Below, piece after piece: positions 17,905 through 25,763 of a stretch of DNA of 64,000 nt (positions are counted from its first letter, which is position 1; every line of letters starts with the position of its first letter). A model generated the notes under the pieces. It ran no database searches. It was not told the DNA's origin and was given only the letters and a program-made list of their open reading frames with translations. The DNA lies in NCBI GenBank assembly GCA_944324705.1, contig CALUXI010000004.1, positions 25,196 through 89,195 on the forward strand, read 5' to 3'. The translations under genes were made by a program, and so were the position numbers. This DNA is from an uncultured Acholeplasmatales bacterium (GTDB lineage Bacteria > Bacillota_I > Bacilli_A > Acholeplasmatales > Anaeroplasmataceae).

Positions 17905-18686
17905 TTTGCACCTTCTAACTTAACTATACTTTTTAAAGCTAACATCATATATATAAGTGGTAATACATAAGCAACATATTGTAAAAATGCAATATTTAAC
18001 ATATAACTAAACAAGAAAATAACAATTGAAATTAAGCCACAATGAATTAATAAATTAAATCTAAATTTTCCTCTTATTGAGCCATTTATATTAAGTGTTA
18101 ATAAAAATGTAACTAATAGAATTAAGGCCAATGTAACTATATTTTGCCCTGTTATTATTAAAGCATTTGCTATAGAAATAAGATTGGTATATAAATCAAA
18201 ACTAGTACTTATTAAAGTAGCTAAACTAATTCTATCAATAGCCGTTATTTGAATATCACTTTTAATACTAAAATTAGGAATCGTCAAATTAGAATAATTT
18301 TCTTCACCTATTAAAACACCATTAATATATGACTTACATGAATTATTGCTGAAAACCATACAAAGTGGTGCCTCATTTATTTTCTCTTCTAAAAAACATA
18401 AATTAATTTTTAAATCACCTGATGAAATAGTAAAAGTTTTAGGACTTCCACTCAAAGTATTATTGCTATATTCTAAGTTTATTTCTTCATCTTTTGCCAT
18501 TTCTGTAACTAGATAATTAACTTCACTAGAAGTTAGGTAAGCACTAGAACGCACTAAAAAAAAGATTAATATGCCCATCAATAGAAATAAAATTACATAT
18601 AAAATCCATATTTTATACATTTTTTCAATAATAAATTTACCTATAAAACGAGGATGTAATATACAAATACGTAATCTATCAAACAT
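17901..18686 (-). CDS. DUF1189-like multi-pass membrane protein
   Basis: Function is unknown. One membrane helix near the N-terminus (about residues 30-50), an outside domain of about 100 residues, a helix near 160-185 and three further helices to the end resemble DUF1189 proteins. I chose the ATG at 18686 (protein begins MFDRLRICILHP) because a strong AAGGAGG lies 5-6 nt upstream; the longer frame would include the RBS. The start overlaps the end of the LeuRS-like gene by 11 bp and the stop overlaps the polC start. LeuRS-like, this gene and polC are therefore translationally linked. The family assignment is tentative. Confidence 0.6.
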   Translation of the reverse strand: MFDRLRICILHPRFIGKFIIEKMYKIWILYVILFLLMGILIFFLVRSSAYLTSSEVNYLVTEMAKDEEINLEYSNNTLSGSPKTFTISSGDLKINLCFLEEKINEAPLCMVFSNNSCKSYINGVLIGEENYSNLTIPNFSIKSDIQITAIDRISLATLISTSFDLYTNLISIANALIITGQNIVTLALILLVTFLLTLNINGSIRGKFRFNLLIHCGLISIVIFLFSYMLNIAFLQYVAYVLPLIYMMLALKSIVKLEGAK

Positions 18687-18696
18687 TTTGTCCTCC

Positions 18697-20667
18697 TTAA
18701 ATTGGCCAAGATTTATCAAATAATAATTCTCTACTATTAAGATATGTGTAATTTATTTCTTCTGCTAAATACGGGGCTACAATACTTAATAATACAGCAA
18801 ATTCACTGGCCTGTTTTTTAGTCATTTGTTCACTTTCTAAATTAGTTTTCACAAAGTCTTCTATATATGTAATATAAGAACTAAAATCTAAGCTTACTAA
18901 TGCATCATATAATTTATTTTTTAATTGATAAAAAGGAAATTCTAGATTATAGTTACTTGTTAAAAAACCTTTATTATAAATAGCTTTAATTTTATTTAAA
19001 AACTGTTTATAACTAAATATTTTGTTTTCCGTAAAATAAATAGGATCCAAGACTTTATTATGTAGATAATATAATCTAATGGCATCTTTGCCATAAGATG
19101 CTATAACATCATTAATTTTTATACAATTATTAGAACTTTTTTTAATAACATTACCAAAATCATCATAGACATTGTCAGTAACTACTATTTCTAAATTTTC
19201 TAAAATATTTAGTTTTTCCTCTTTACTAACAATAGTTAAAATTATAATAGGTAATAATAAACTAGGAATAATTCGTTCTTTTTTAATTATTAAAGTAGTA
19301 TGCTCTAACCACTTAGCTAGTTCTTTAAAACTATCTTTATTAACTAAATTATTAACCTCTTCCATATTATCGTATAAAATATTTAAAATTATTTCTATAC
19401 CCTGACAAAATAAAGAATTTAACGTTTCTTTAACTAATTCTGCATTAATTGGTAAACTATTTTGATAATTTTTCTTAAACCCTTCATCAAAATAAATAGG
19501 AATATTTTTATCTAAAGCTACTAAATTACCATCAACTAAAGCTAAAGGTATACTAGCTCCATAAGGATCTAAATTAGAAATTAAAATATCAGTTTTAGCA
19601 TAGTTTTTAATTTTCCTAGCCATACCTTCTTCAACAAAAGTCTCAACTAATTTTTCTCTTGCTTCTTCTTTTGCTAAACCATTTAAAAAATCACTATTAA
19701 TTAAATAATTACCATCATAAATATCATAACCTACAATATCTAAATCATATAATATTTGACTATCACACGTACTAAATAAAGGTTTAATAGCTTCATTATA
19801 TTTTTCTCCTAAAAATATAGGTATTTGTCTACCAGTTAAAGGGTTTATTACATAATTACCAGTATATAAATATTTCTTAGTTTTTCTAACTAAAAAACTT
19901 TCTAAGGCAAATATTTCCTCAGGAGCTATATATTCTAATATATCTTCATATTTAGGATTGATCATAATAGCTGTCAAAGCTCCTAATTCTTCTGGCTTAG
20001 CTAAAAATAATTCAATTTTTTTATTATTTTGAGCATATAAGTCAATATATAATGAATCATATGGCTTAAAACAGGCTAGCATTTTATTTTTTAATTCATT
20101 ATCAATACTTAAATTAGAAACAGTCTCTACAATTTCGTTAATATATTTTTCAAAATCTAAAGTAAATACTTTCTCTTCTTTTAATTCCTCTTTATGAATT
20201 AATTCTATTTCATCATAAACTTTAAAGTCATCATGATATACTTTTAAATCTTTATATTTAATAAAACCCTTATTATAAAAATATAAGAATATTTTATCAA
20301 TTAAATAAATAACATCTTTGTCTCTAGTACTTACTAATTTATTTTTAATATATCCAACACCTAAATTTTCTAATTCTTGTAAATATATTTTACTTAACTT
20401 ATCATCTAGTATTTTACCTTTTTGTTTACTAGCCATAAAAGATGTATAAGCTAAAGTATCAAAACCAATATTATATAAAACTCGTAAATTTTTATATCTA
20501 TAATATCTAGCCAAACTATCTGCGATTAAATATGTTCTAAAATCAGCATTCAAAAAGCCTTCATCATTAACTTTTATAAAAGGAGTAAAGACAAATTGTT
20601 GTTTTTTTAAAACATTATTTTCAACTAAAAAACAATGTCTTTGTTGCCATACATTATACCAATCCAC
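18697..20667 (-). CDS. Degenerate leucyl-tRNA synthetase paralogue (predicted catalytically dead)
   Basis: The 656-residue product is colinear with bacterial LeuRS (about 805 residues) but has lost its active sites. Conserved landmarks: IADSLARYYRYKN and VLYNIGFD (47-70) match the region after HIGH; YTGNYVINPLTGRQIPI (268-284) matches the TGAYAINPVNGEKIPI strand of the editing domain; NSDFLNGLAKEEA (324-336) matches NSDFLNGL; VIASYGKDAIRLYYL (521-535) matches the segment after KMSKS; LLSIVAPYLAEEI (626-638) and a final SWP match the anticodon-binding domain. Erased elements: HVGHP reads NADFR (40-44), KMSKS reads KKSS (509-512), the editing TTRPDT reads LAKPEE, and the GTGAVMAVPAHDERD block is gone. 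GTG start with AGAGGAGG 9 nt upstream. The frame is intact over about 2 kb, so it is maintained. Its role is unknown. Confidence 0.85.
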   Translation of the reverse strand: MDWYNVWQQRHCFLVENNVLKKQQFVFTPFIKVNDEGFLNADFRTYLIADSLARYYRYKNLRVLYNIGFDTLAYTSFMASKQKGKILDDKLSKIYLQELENLGVGYIKNKLVSTRDKDVIYLIDKIFLYFYNKGFIKYKDLKVYHDDFKVYDEIELIHKEELKEEKVFTLDFEKYINEIVETVSNLSIDNELKNKMLACFKPYDSLYIDLYAQNNKKIELFLAKPEELGALTAIMINPKYEDILEYIAPEEIFALESFLVRKTKKYLYTGNYVINPLTGRQIPIFLGEKYNEAIKPLFSTCDSQILYDLDIVGYDIYDGNYLINSDFLNGLAKEEAREKLVETFVEEGMARKIKNYAKTDILISNLDPYGASIPLALVDGNLVALDKNIPIYFDEGFKKNYQNSLPINAELVKETLNSLFCQGIEIILNILYDNMEEVNNLVNKDSFKELAKWLEHTTLIIKKERIIPSLLLPIIILTIVSKEEKLNILENLEIVVTDNVYDDFGNVIKKSSNNCIKINDVIASYGKDAIRLYYLHNKVLDPIYFTENKIFSYKQFLNKIKAIYNKGFLTSNYNLEFPFYQLKNKLYDALVSLDFSSYITYIEDFVKTNLESEQMTKKQASEFAVLLSIVAPYLAEEINYTYLNSRELLFDKSWPI

Positions 20668-20689
20668 TTAAATTAACCTCCTCTATGTT

Positions 20690-20714
20690 AAAAAATACTG
20701 TGTCAAACACAGTA
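20690..20714 (-). terminator. Terminator between acpP and the LeuRS-like gene
   Basis: A perfect 7-bp stem (TACTGTG/CACAGTA, 20696-20702 and 20708-20714) with a 5-nt loop is followed by six U on the minus strand. It ends only a few bases before the Shine-Dalgarno of the LeuRS-like gene, so that gene is reached only by readthrough or from an internal promoter. Confidence 0.75.
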
Positions 20715-20716
20715 CT

Positions 20717-20950
20717 TTACTTTTGAGACTTTTCAATATATTCAACTAAATCTTTAACAGTCTTAATATTTTCAGCTGCATCATCAGCAATAGAAATATT
20801 AAAACATTCTTCTAAATCCATTATAATCTCAACTGCATCTAAACTATCAGCACCTAAATCATCAGCTAAAGAAGATTCTAATTTTATATCATCTTTATTA
20901 ATATTTAAGTTTTTAGCAATAATAGCTTGTACATTTTCTAATACTGTCAT
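20717..20950 (-). CDS. acpP: Acyl carrier protein
   Basis: It carries growing acyl chains on a 4'-phosphopantetheine arm for fatty acid synthesis. The 77-residue acidic protein contains the attachment motif ADSLDAVE with Ser at about residue 36. Length and charge are typical. No other fatty acid synthesis gene is nearby. It is followed directly by a terminator. Confidence 0.97.
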   Translation of the reverse strand: MTVLENVQAIIAKNLNINKDDIKLESSLADDLGADSLDAVEIIMDLEECFNISIADDAAENIKTVKDLVEYIEKSQK

Positions 20951-21004
20951 TATTATTCCTCCATAAACATCTATAATTTTAGCAAAAATTTAGTTAAAAG
21001 TAAA

Positions 21005-21835
21005 CTAGAAACGTGTAACTTCTAAACTTGTTGCTAGTTTTTCTACTTCACCATCAACTTGTAAAATATCATAGTTCGGTTTGGCAATAAAATTCTTGCC
21101 AGTAATAAATTTAACATATTTTTTAGCTATTGTATGTTTACCTAAAAATATTAATGGGAAAATGCATAATAATTTCTTAAATCCAACTTTGTGAACAACA
21201 ACAAATTCTAATTTGTCATCTAAACGACATGAATTAGGACTAACCTTCATCCCACCACCAAAGTATTTACCATTTTGAATAACAAAAAACCAAACTTTAG
21301 CAAAATTATATTCTTTGCCATCAATTGTAATATTTAAATCAAAAGGTTTAAAATTAAAGAAAGCTTTAAAAGCAATTTTGAAATAAGACTCTTTTTTACC
21401 TATTAGATAATTTTGCATCTGCTTTTCACATGTTAAAGCATCAATACCAACACCTAAACCATTTAAAAAGAATTCTTCCTTACCATTAATTTTTACAATT
21501 GGTAAATTTTTAACTAATTCGGTGATTTCAAAAAACTTACCTTTATGATCGCGGGCAAAATCATTCCCACGACCACAACGATACATATATATTTTATTGT
21601 TTAATGTTTGAAATTGTTTTGTATTAACAACTCGGTGTAATGTTCCATCCCCACCAGCTATTACAATTAAATCATCTTCTTTAACATTACTTCTAATCGT
21701 ATCATAATCAGTTAAGGTAAGTAAATTAACTAATTCACATCGATTACCCTTTTTCTCTAATTTTTTGGCAAATTCGACTATTTGTTTAGCAGTTTTACCA
21801 GAATTAGACTTTGGATTATAAAGAATATAATACAT
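21005..21835 (-). CDS. Diacylglycerol kinase-like lipid kinase
   Basis: The 276-residue protein has the catalytic domain of DgkB/YegS-type kinases: YNPKSNSGKTAK at the start, the nucleotide-binding VIAGGDGTLHRVVN (about 77-90), GRGNDFARD (about 108-116) and the C-terminal VDGE segment. In Gram-positives such enzymes return diacylglycerol to phosphatidic acid. Substrate cannot be told from sequence. A second member of the family lies at 57668-58573. It follows the P-type ATPase gene by 17 bp and probably shares its riboswitch-controlled transcript. Confidence 0.85.
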   Translation of the reverse strand: MYYILYNPKSNSGKTAKQIVEFAKKLEKKGNRCELVNLLTLTDYDTIRSNVKEDDLIVIAGGDGTLHRVVNTKQFQTLNNKIYMYRCGRGNDFARDHKGKFFEITELVKNLPIVKINGKEEFFLNGLGVGIDALTCEKQMQNYLIGKKESYFKIAFKAFFNFKPFDLNITIDGKEYNFAKVWFFVIQNGKYFGGGMKVSPNSCRLDDKLEFVVVHKVGFKKLLCIFPLIFLGKHTIAKKYVKFITGKNFIAKPNYDILQVDGEVEKLATSLEVTRF

Positions 21836-21852
21836 TTTATCGCCCCAAATAA

Positions 21853-24477
21853 CTATTTTTTAGATATTTTTCTTCTAATTAGTTTATAAATCTCCATAAA
21901 TAAAATTACAGATATTGCTAAACCAAATACAGTTCCTAATTGAGCTATATTTAATGGTTCTAATTGGAATACTACATTATTTAAACCTGGAATATATAAT
22001 ACAGCAAATTGTAAAGCCATACCAATTATAAACGCAATATTTAAAGTTTTATTATTAAATGTAGCTTTACTGAAGATACTATTTTCAGATTTAACATTAT
22101 AAGCATGGAATAATTCAGCAGTAGCTAAAGTCATGAATGCCATAGTATGACCTAATGCTTCACCACCAAAACAGAATTCACCAATTAAGAAAGCAGCCAA
22201 TGTAATTAAACCAATATAAATACCTTCACATGCTATATTTATAGAAACGTGACCTGCAAAGAAACTTTCTCTTTTTGCTCGAGGCTTCTCAAGCATTACA
22301 CTATCTTCTGGATCTTCCATACCAAGACCAAAAGCAGGAAGACTATCAGTAATTAAGTTAACCCATAATAATTGTACCGCTAAAAGTGGTGTACCAATAG
22401 GTGTAAATAAACCAATAACTGTAGCTAAGAAAATAGTAATTACTTCACCAATATTGCTTGATAATAAGAATCTAATACATTTTTTAATATTAGAATAAAT
22501 ACCTCTACCTTGTTTTACTGCTTCAACAATGGTTGAAAAATTATCATCTGTTAATATCATGTCAGCAGCTTGTTTAGATACATCAGTACCAGTAATACCC
22601 ATTGCACAACCAATATCGGCACGTTTTAAGGCTGGAGCATCATTAACACCATCACCTGTCATGGCAACTACCATATCATTCTTTTGCCATGCATCTACAA
22701 TTCTAACTTTATCCTTAGGTGCAACACGAGCAAATACACGATAATCATCAATAGTTTTAGCTAAAGTTTCATCATCAATTTTATCTAATTCTTGACTTAC
22801 AATTGCTTTTTTACCATCTTCTAAGATACCTAAATCACGAGCTATAGCTTGTGCTGTAGTAATATGATCACCTGTAATCATAACTGTTTTAATACCAGCA
22901 CGTTTTGCAATAGCAATACTATCTTTAACTTCTGGTCTAGCTGGGTCAATCATACCAACCAAACCAATAAATTCCATATCTTTTTCTAAATCTTCTTTAT
23001 TAGGTAATTTATCAAATACTTTAACTGCTAAAGCTAAAACTCTTAAAGCACTATTAGCCATTTCTTCATTCATGTTTCTAGCCTTAGTTAATTCTTCTTT
23101 ACTATTAGTAGATAGGCCAATTACGATATCTGGTCCACCTTTAGTAATAGCAACAAACTTACCATCTTCTTCAATAACTGTTGTCATCATTTTTCTTTCA
23201 CTATCAAAAGGTAAGTCTAAAACTCTCTTTATCTTAGAAATATCAGTTCCTACGTTATTATTAACATCAAGTAAAGCTAATTCAGTCGGATCCCCAATTC
23301 GTTTGTCACCTTCAATTTTAGCATCACAACAAATTGCAAAGTAAGCAAGCATTTTAGCTTCTTCTGGCTTAATATCCTTAACTTCTTTTAACTCATTTTG
23401 GTATAATTTAACAACTGTCATCTTATTTTGAGTTAAAGTACCAGTTTTATCAGAACAAATAACATTAGTTGAACCTAAAGTTTCAACCGCAGGTAATTTT
23501 TTAACAATGGCATTATGTTTAACCATTTTTTGTACACCAATTGACAAAACAATTGTTACAACAGCTGCTAAACCTTCAGGAATTGCCGCTACTGCTAAGG
23601 CAACAGCTTCTTTAAAACTTTCAAGCCAAATATCAGCTACACTTTCAAAACTTTCAGGATGAACATAACCACCTACAACTTCAAGAACAAATACAACCGC
23701 ACAAATGATTAAGCATAACATACCAATCATTTTACCAACTACTGCTAATTTATTTTGAAGTGGGGTAGCTTCCTTCTTACTTGTTTGAAGCATTGAAGCA
23801 ATCTTACCAATTTCAGTTTGCATACCTGTAGCTATAACAATAGCTTTAGCTTTACCATTAGTAGCAAAGGTAGATGAAAATAATCTATTCTTTTGATCAC
23901 CCAAAGGTAAATCTCCATCTGGTAATTCTTTATTATGTTTACTTACTGGTAAACTTTCACCAGTTAAACTTGATTCATCAACTTTTAATTCAGTAGCATC
24001 AATAATTCGACAATCAGCAGGAATAAAATCCCCAGCTTCAACATAAACTATATCTCCTACAACGACATCACGACTAGGAATTACTTCTATTTTACCATTA
24101 CGTAAAACTCTACAATTAGGTTGACTCATTTTCTTTAATGCTTCAAGTGATTTTTCTGCTTTATTTTCTTGGAATACACCTAAAATTGCATTTAAGATAA
24201 CAACTACTAAAATAATAATTGTCTCAATCCATTCTGTAGGTTCAATATGACCTTTGTTTACCGCAGCTTCTACAATAATTGGAACAATGGCTGCAATAAT
24301 TAAAATGATAATTAAAACATCTTTAAATTGTTCTAAAAACTTCAATATTAATGGTTGTTTTTTCCCTTCTTCTAGTTCATTAACCCCATTTTTTTCTCTA
24401 CTTTTTAGAACTTGTTCTTCGTTTAACCCTGATGCTGGGTCAACTTCGTGTTGTTTTAGTACTTCTTCTAATTTCAT
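21853..24477 (-). CDS. P-type cation ATPase (IIA, Ca2+/Mn2+ type)
   Basis: This 874-residue ATP-driven cation exporter has the N-terminal actuator domain with LTGES (about 170-174), the phosphorylation motif CSDKTGTLTQNKMT (about 340), the hinge MTGDGVNDAPALKRADIG (about 605-622), PEGL in helix M4 (VAAIPEGLAAVV) and ten predicted membrane helices. It is of the SERCA/PMCA-like type. The gene is preceded by a yybP-ykoY riboswitch, which senses Mn2+, so manganese export (or combined Ca2+/Mn2+ export) is more likely than pure calcium transport; this is inferred from context. RBS AAGGAGG lies just before the ATG. Confidence 0.93.
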   Translation of the reverse strand: MKLEEVLKQHEVDPASGLNEEQVLKSREKNGVNELEEGKKQPLILKFLEQFKDVLIIILIIAAIVPIIVEAAVNKGHIEPTEWIETIIILVVVILNAILGVFQENKAEKSLEALKKMSQPNCRVLRNGKIEVIPSRDVVVGDIVYVEAGDFIPADCRIIDATELKVDESSLTGESLPVSKHNKELPDGDLPLGDQKNRLFSSTFATNGKAKAIVIATGMQTEIGKIASMLQTSKKEATPLQNKLAVVGKMIGMLCLIICAVVFVLEVVGGYVHPESFESVADIWLESFKEAVALAVAAIPEGLAAVVTIVLSIGVQKMVKHNAIVKKLPAVETLGSTNVICSDKTGTLTQNKMTVVKLYQNELKEVKDIKPEEAKMLAYFAICCDAKIEGDKRIGDPTELALLDVNNNVGTDISKIKRVLDLPFDSERKMMTTVIEEDGKFVAITKGGPDIVIGLSTNSKEELTKARNMNEEMANSALRVLALAVKVFDKLPNKEDLEKDMEFIGLVGMIDPARPEVKDSIAIAKRAGIKTVMITGDHITTAQAIARDLGILEDGKKAIVSQELDKIDDETLAKTIDDYRVFARVAPKDKVRIVDAWQKNDMVVAMTGDGVNDAPALKRADIGCAMGITGTDVSKQAADMILTDDNFSTIVEAVKQGRGIYSNIKKCIRFLLSSNIGEVITIFLATVIGLFTPIGTPLLAVQLLWVNLITDSLPAFGLGMEDPEDSVMLEKPRAKRESFFAGHVSINIACEGIYIGLITLAAFLIGEFCFGGEALGHTMAFMTLATAELFHAYNVKSENSIFSKATFNNKTLNIAFIIGMALQFAVLYIPGLNNVVFQLEPLNIAQLGTVFGLAISVILFMEIYKLIRRKISKK

Positions 24478-24496
24478 TTTTCCTCCTTATTTATTT

Positions 24497-24535
24497 AAAA
24501 AAGACCTTTATTCCACATAACAGAATAAAGGTCTT
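24497..24535 (-). terminator. Regulatory terminator of the yybP-ykoY riboswitch
   Basis: A perfect 13-bp stem (24523-24535 with 24501-24513, loop 9 nt) is followed by a run of U on the minus strand, 20 bp before the ATPase start. Its 5' arm contains the CCUUU that also forms the aptamer's closing helix, so ligand binding and termination exclude each other: metal-bound means on. Confidence 0.88.
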
Positions 24536-24620
24536 GCACATCATGATAGATTATTATATCCGGATTATAAAATCGGTATGTCGAATATAATTAACTTAAA
24601 TAAGTCTGCTACTCCCCTTT
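24527..24620 (-). promoter_or_regulatory. yybP-ykoY (Mn2+) riboswitch aptamer
   Basis: Read on the minus strand the leader contains the two family hallmarks: AAAGGGGAGTAGC at the 5' side and GCAAGACCTTT at the 3' side, which pair (AAAGG with CCTTT) to close helix P1. CCG/CCGG elements lie in the arm between. The family binds Mn2+ (with Mg2+) and controls metal exporters. The 3' strand of P1 doubles as the 5' arm of the terminator at 24497-24535. The match is by motif; no covariance search was possible. Confidence 0.88.
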
Positions 24621-24665
24621 AATTAAATAAAGGTCTATTCAGTTTAGTTGTAAAACAACGGGAAT

Positions 24666-24694
24666 ATTATATTTAATTTTATAGTTAAAGTCAA
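24666..24694 (-). promoter_or_regulatory. Promoter of the riboswitch-ATPase-lipid kinase transcript
   Basis: TTGACT (24689-24694) and a perfect TATAAT (24666-24671) are separated by 17 bp on the minus strand, placing the start about 40 nt before the aptamer. The -35 box overlaps the last codons of the upstream gene. Confidence 0.85.
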
Positions 24695-25761
24695 GATTTT
24701 TTAAAGTTTTTAAGCGGTAAAGCATAAGCATAAACTAAATCAGATTCATTTAAGTTAGCTAATTTAGCTAAAATATCAAAGTAATATAATACTTGCTCAT
24801 TACCGTTAGCTCTTTTAATAAATTTATTTAAAGTTTCATTAAAATAAGGATGACTTAAATCACATAAATAAATTCTATCATTATATAAGTCTAAATTTTT
24901 ACGCATAAATCTATAACAAGCTTTAATAATATTACTACGTCTAACTTTATTAACTTCCTTAGAACTAATAATATTATATAACTTAGTTAATTGTAAATAT
25001 ATAACATCATCTTTTAAGTTTTTATCAATTTCTATTTTATTAAAACTATTAATTTTAATAATTAAGTTATAACGATATACAAAACGATTTCTTACTTCTT
25101 TATTAAAATGTTTTTCTAAATAATCATTATATATTTTTCCTAAATCAACTAAAAAATCTGAATATGGATATTTTTTTAATAAATTATTTAATAACAATAT
25201 AATATGTTCATTACCAATATTTAAATTAGAAATATTTAATAAACTCTTAAGTAAACTATTTGTTTCTTCATAATATGCATTAACAAGTGGTAATAATAAT
25301 ACTTCTTTTTCAACTATTTCTTTATCTTTACATATTAAATAATTAAACTTAGCATTAGTTATACTATTTTTATCTAATATACAATAAGCTGCCTCTTTTG
25401 ATCTAGTATTACGATTTGCCGGATGTCCTACTACATCATTTCTTATATGTTTAAGGTTTCTTAAATCTTTATTTTGGTTAATATTAATAAACTTTTTTGA
25501 TCCACTTACTAAATATGCTAATTCATATAAACCATCAATAGAAACAAATAAAGATTGTAATAAACCATATAAGTGCATTAACTTTTCTGATATATCTTTA
25601 TTTTTATTTAAGGTAGCCGAAAAGAATTTTTGTACTTCATTAGTAACCTCTAAAGCACAAAGTGCACCAACTACTGCATAATCCTTCTTATTATAATAAG
25701 CTTTAATATTAAATTTTTCTATTAAATATTCGTTTTCTTCTACTAATTTTTCTAATTCCAT
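24691..25761 (-). CDS. Hypothetical helical protein with HEPN-like RxxxxxH motif
   Basis: I do not recognise this 356-residue protein. It is Leu/Lys/Asn-rich, predicted largely helical, and has no signal peptide or membrane helix. Residues 101-117 read RNLKHIRNDVVGHPANR; R107-N108-D109 and H113 fit the R-x(4-6)-H motif that HEPN-fold RNases use, in a helical context (LRN...IRNDVVGHP) seen in HEPN-type proteins. The second half (residues 190-350) has no visible motif. It starts 2 bp after the pyk stop and is likely cotranscribed with pyk; the Mn-riboswitch promoter begins inside its end. No toxin or antitoxin partner is adjacent. Confidence 0.6.
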   Translation of the reverse strand: MELEKLVEENEYLIEKFNIKAYYNKKDYAVVGALCALEVTNEVQKFFSATLNKNKDISEKLMHLYGLLQSLFVSIDGLYELAYLVSGSKKFININQNKDLRNLKHIRNDVVGHPANRNTRSKEAAYCILDKNSITNAKFNYLICKDKEIVEKEVLLLPLVNAYYEETNSLLKSLLNISNLNIGNEHIILLLNNLLKKYPYSDFLVDLGKIYNDYLEKHFNKEVRNRFVYRYNLIIKINSFNKIEIDKNLKDDVIYLQLTKLYNIISSKEVNKVRRSNIIKACYRFMRKNLDLYNDRIYLCDLSHPYFNETLNKFIKRANGNEQVLYYFDILAKLANLNESDLVYAYALPLKNFKKS

Positions 25762-25763
25762 AA

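Noticed and set aside
18697..20667. Calling this gene the functional leuS
   Set aside because: HIGH, KMSKS and editing residues are all missing and the protein is about 150 residues short; it cannot be expected to charge tRNA.
24254..24520. Plus-strand frames opposite the ATPase, polC and other long genes
   Set aside because: They mirror well-supported minus-strand genes, have no ribosome binding sites and contain no known motifs.
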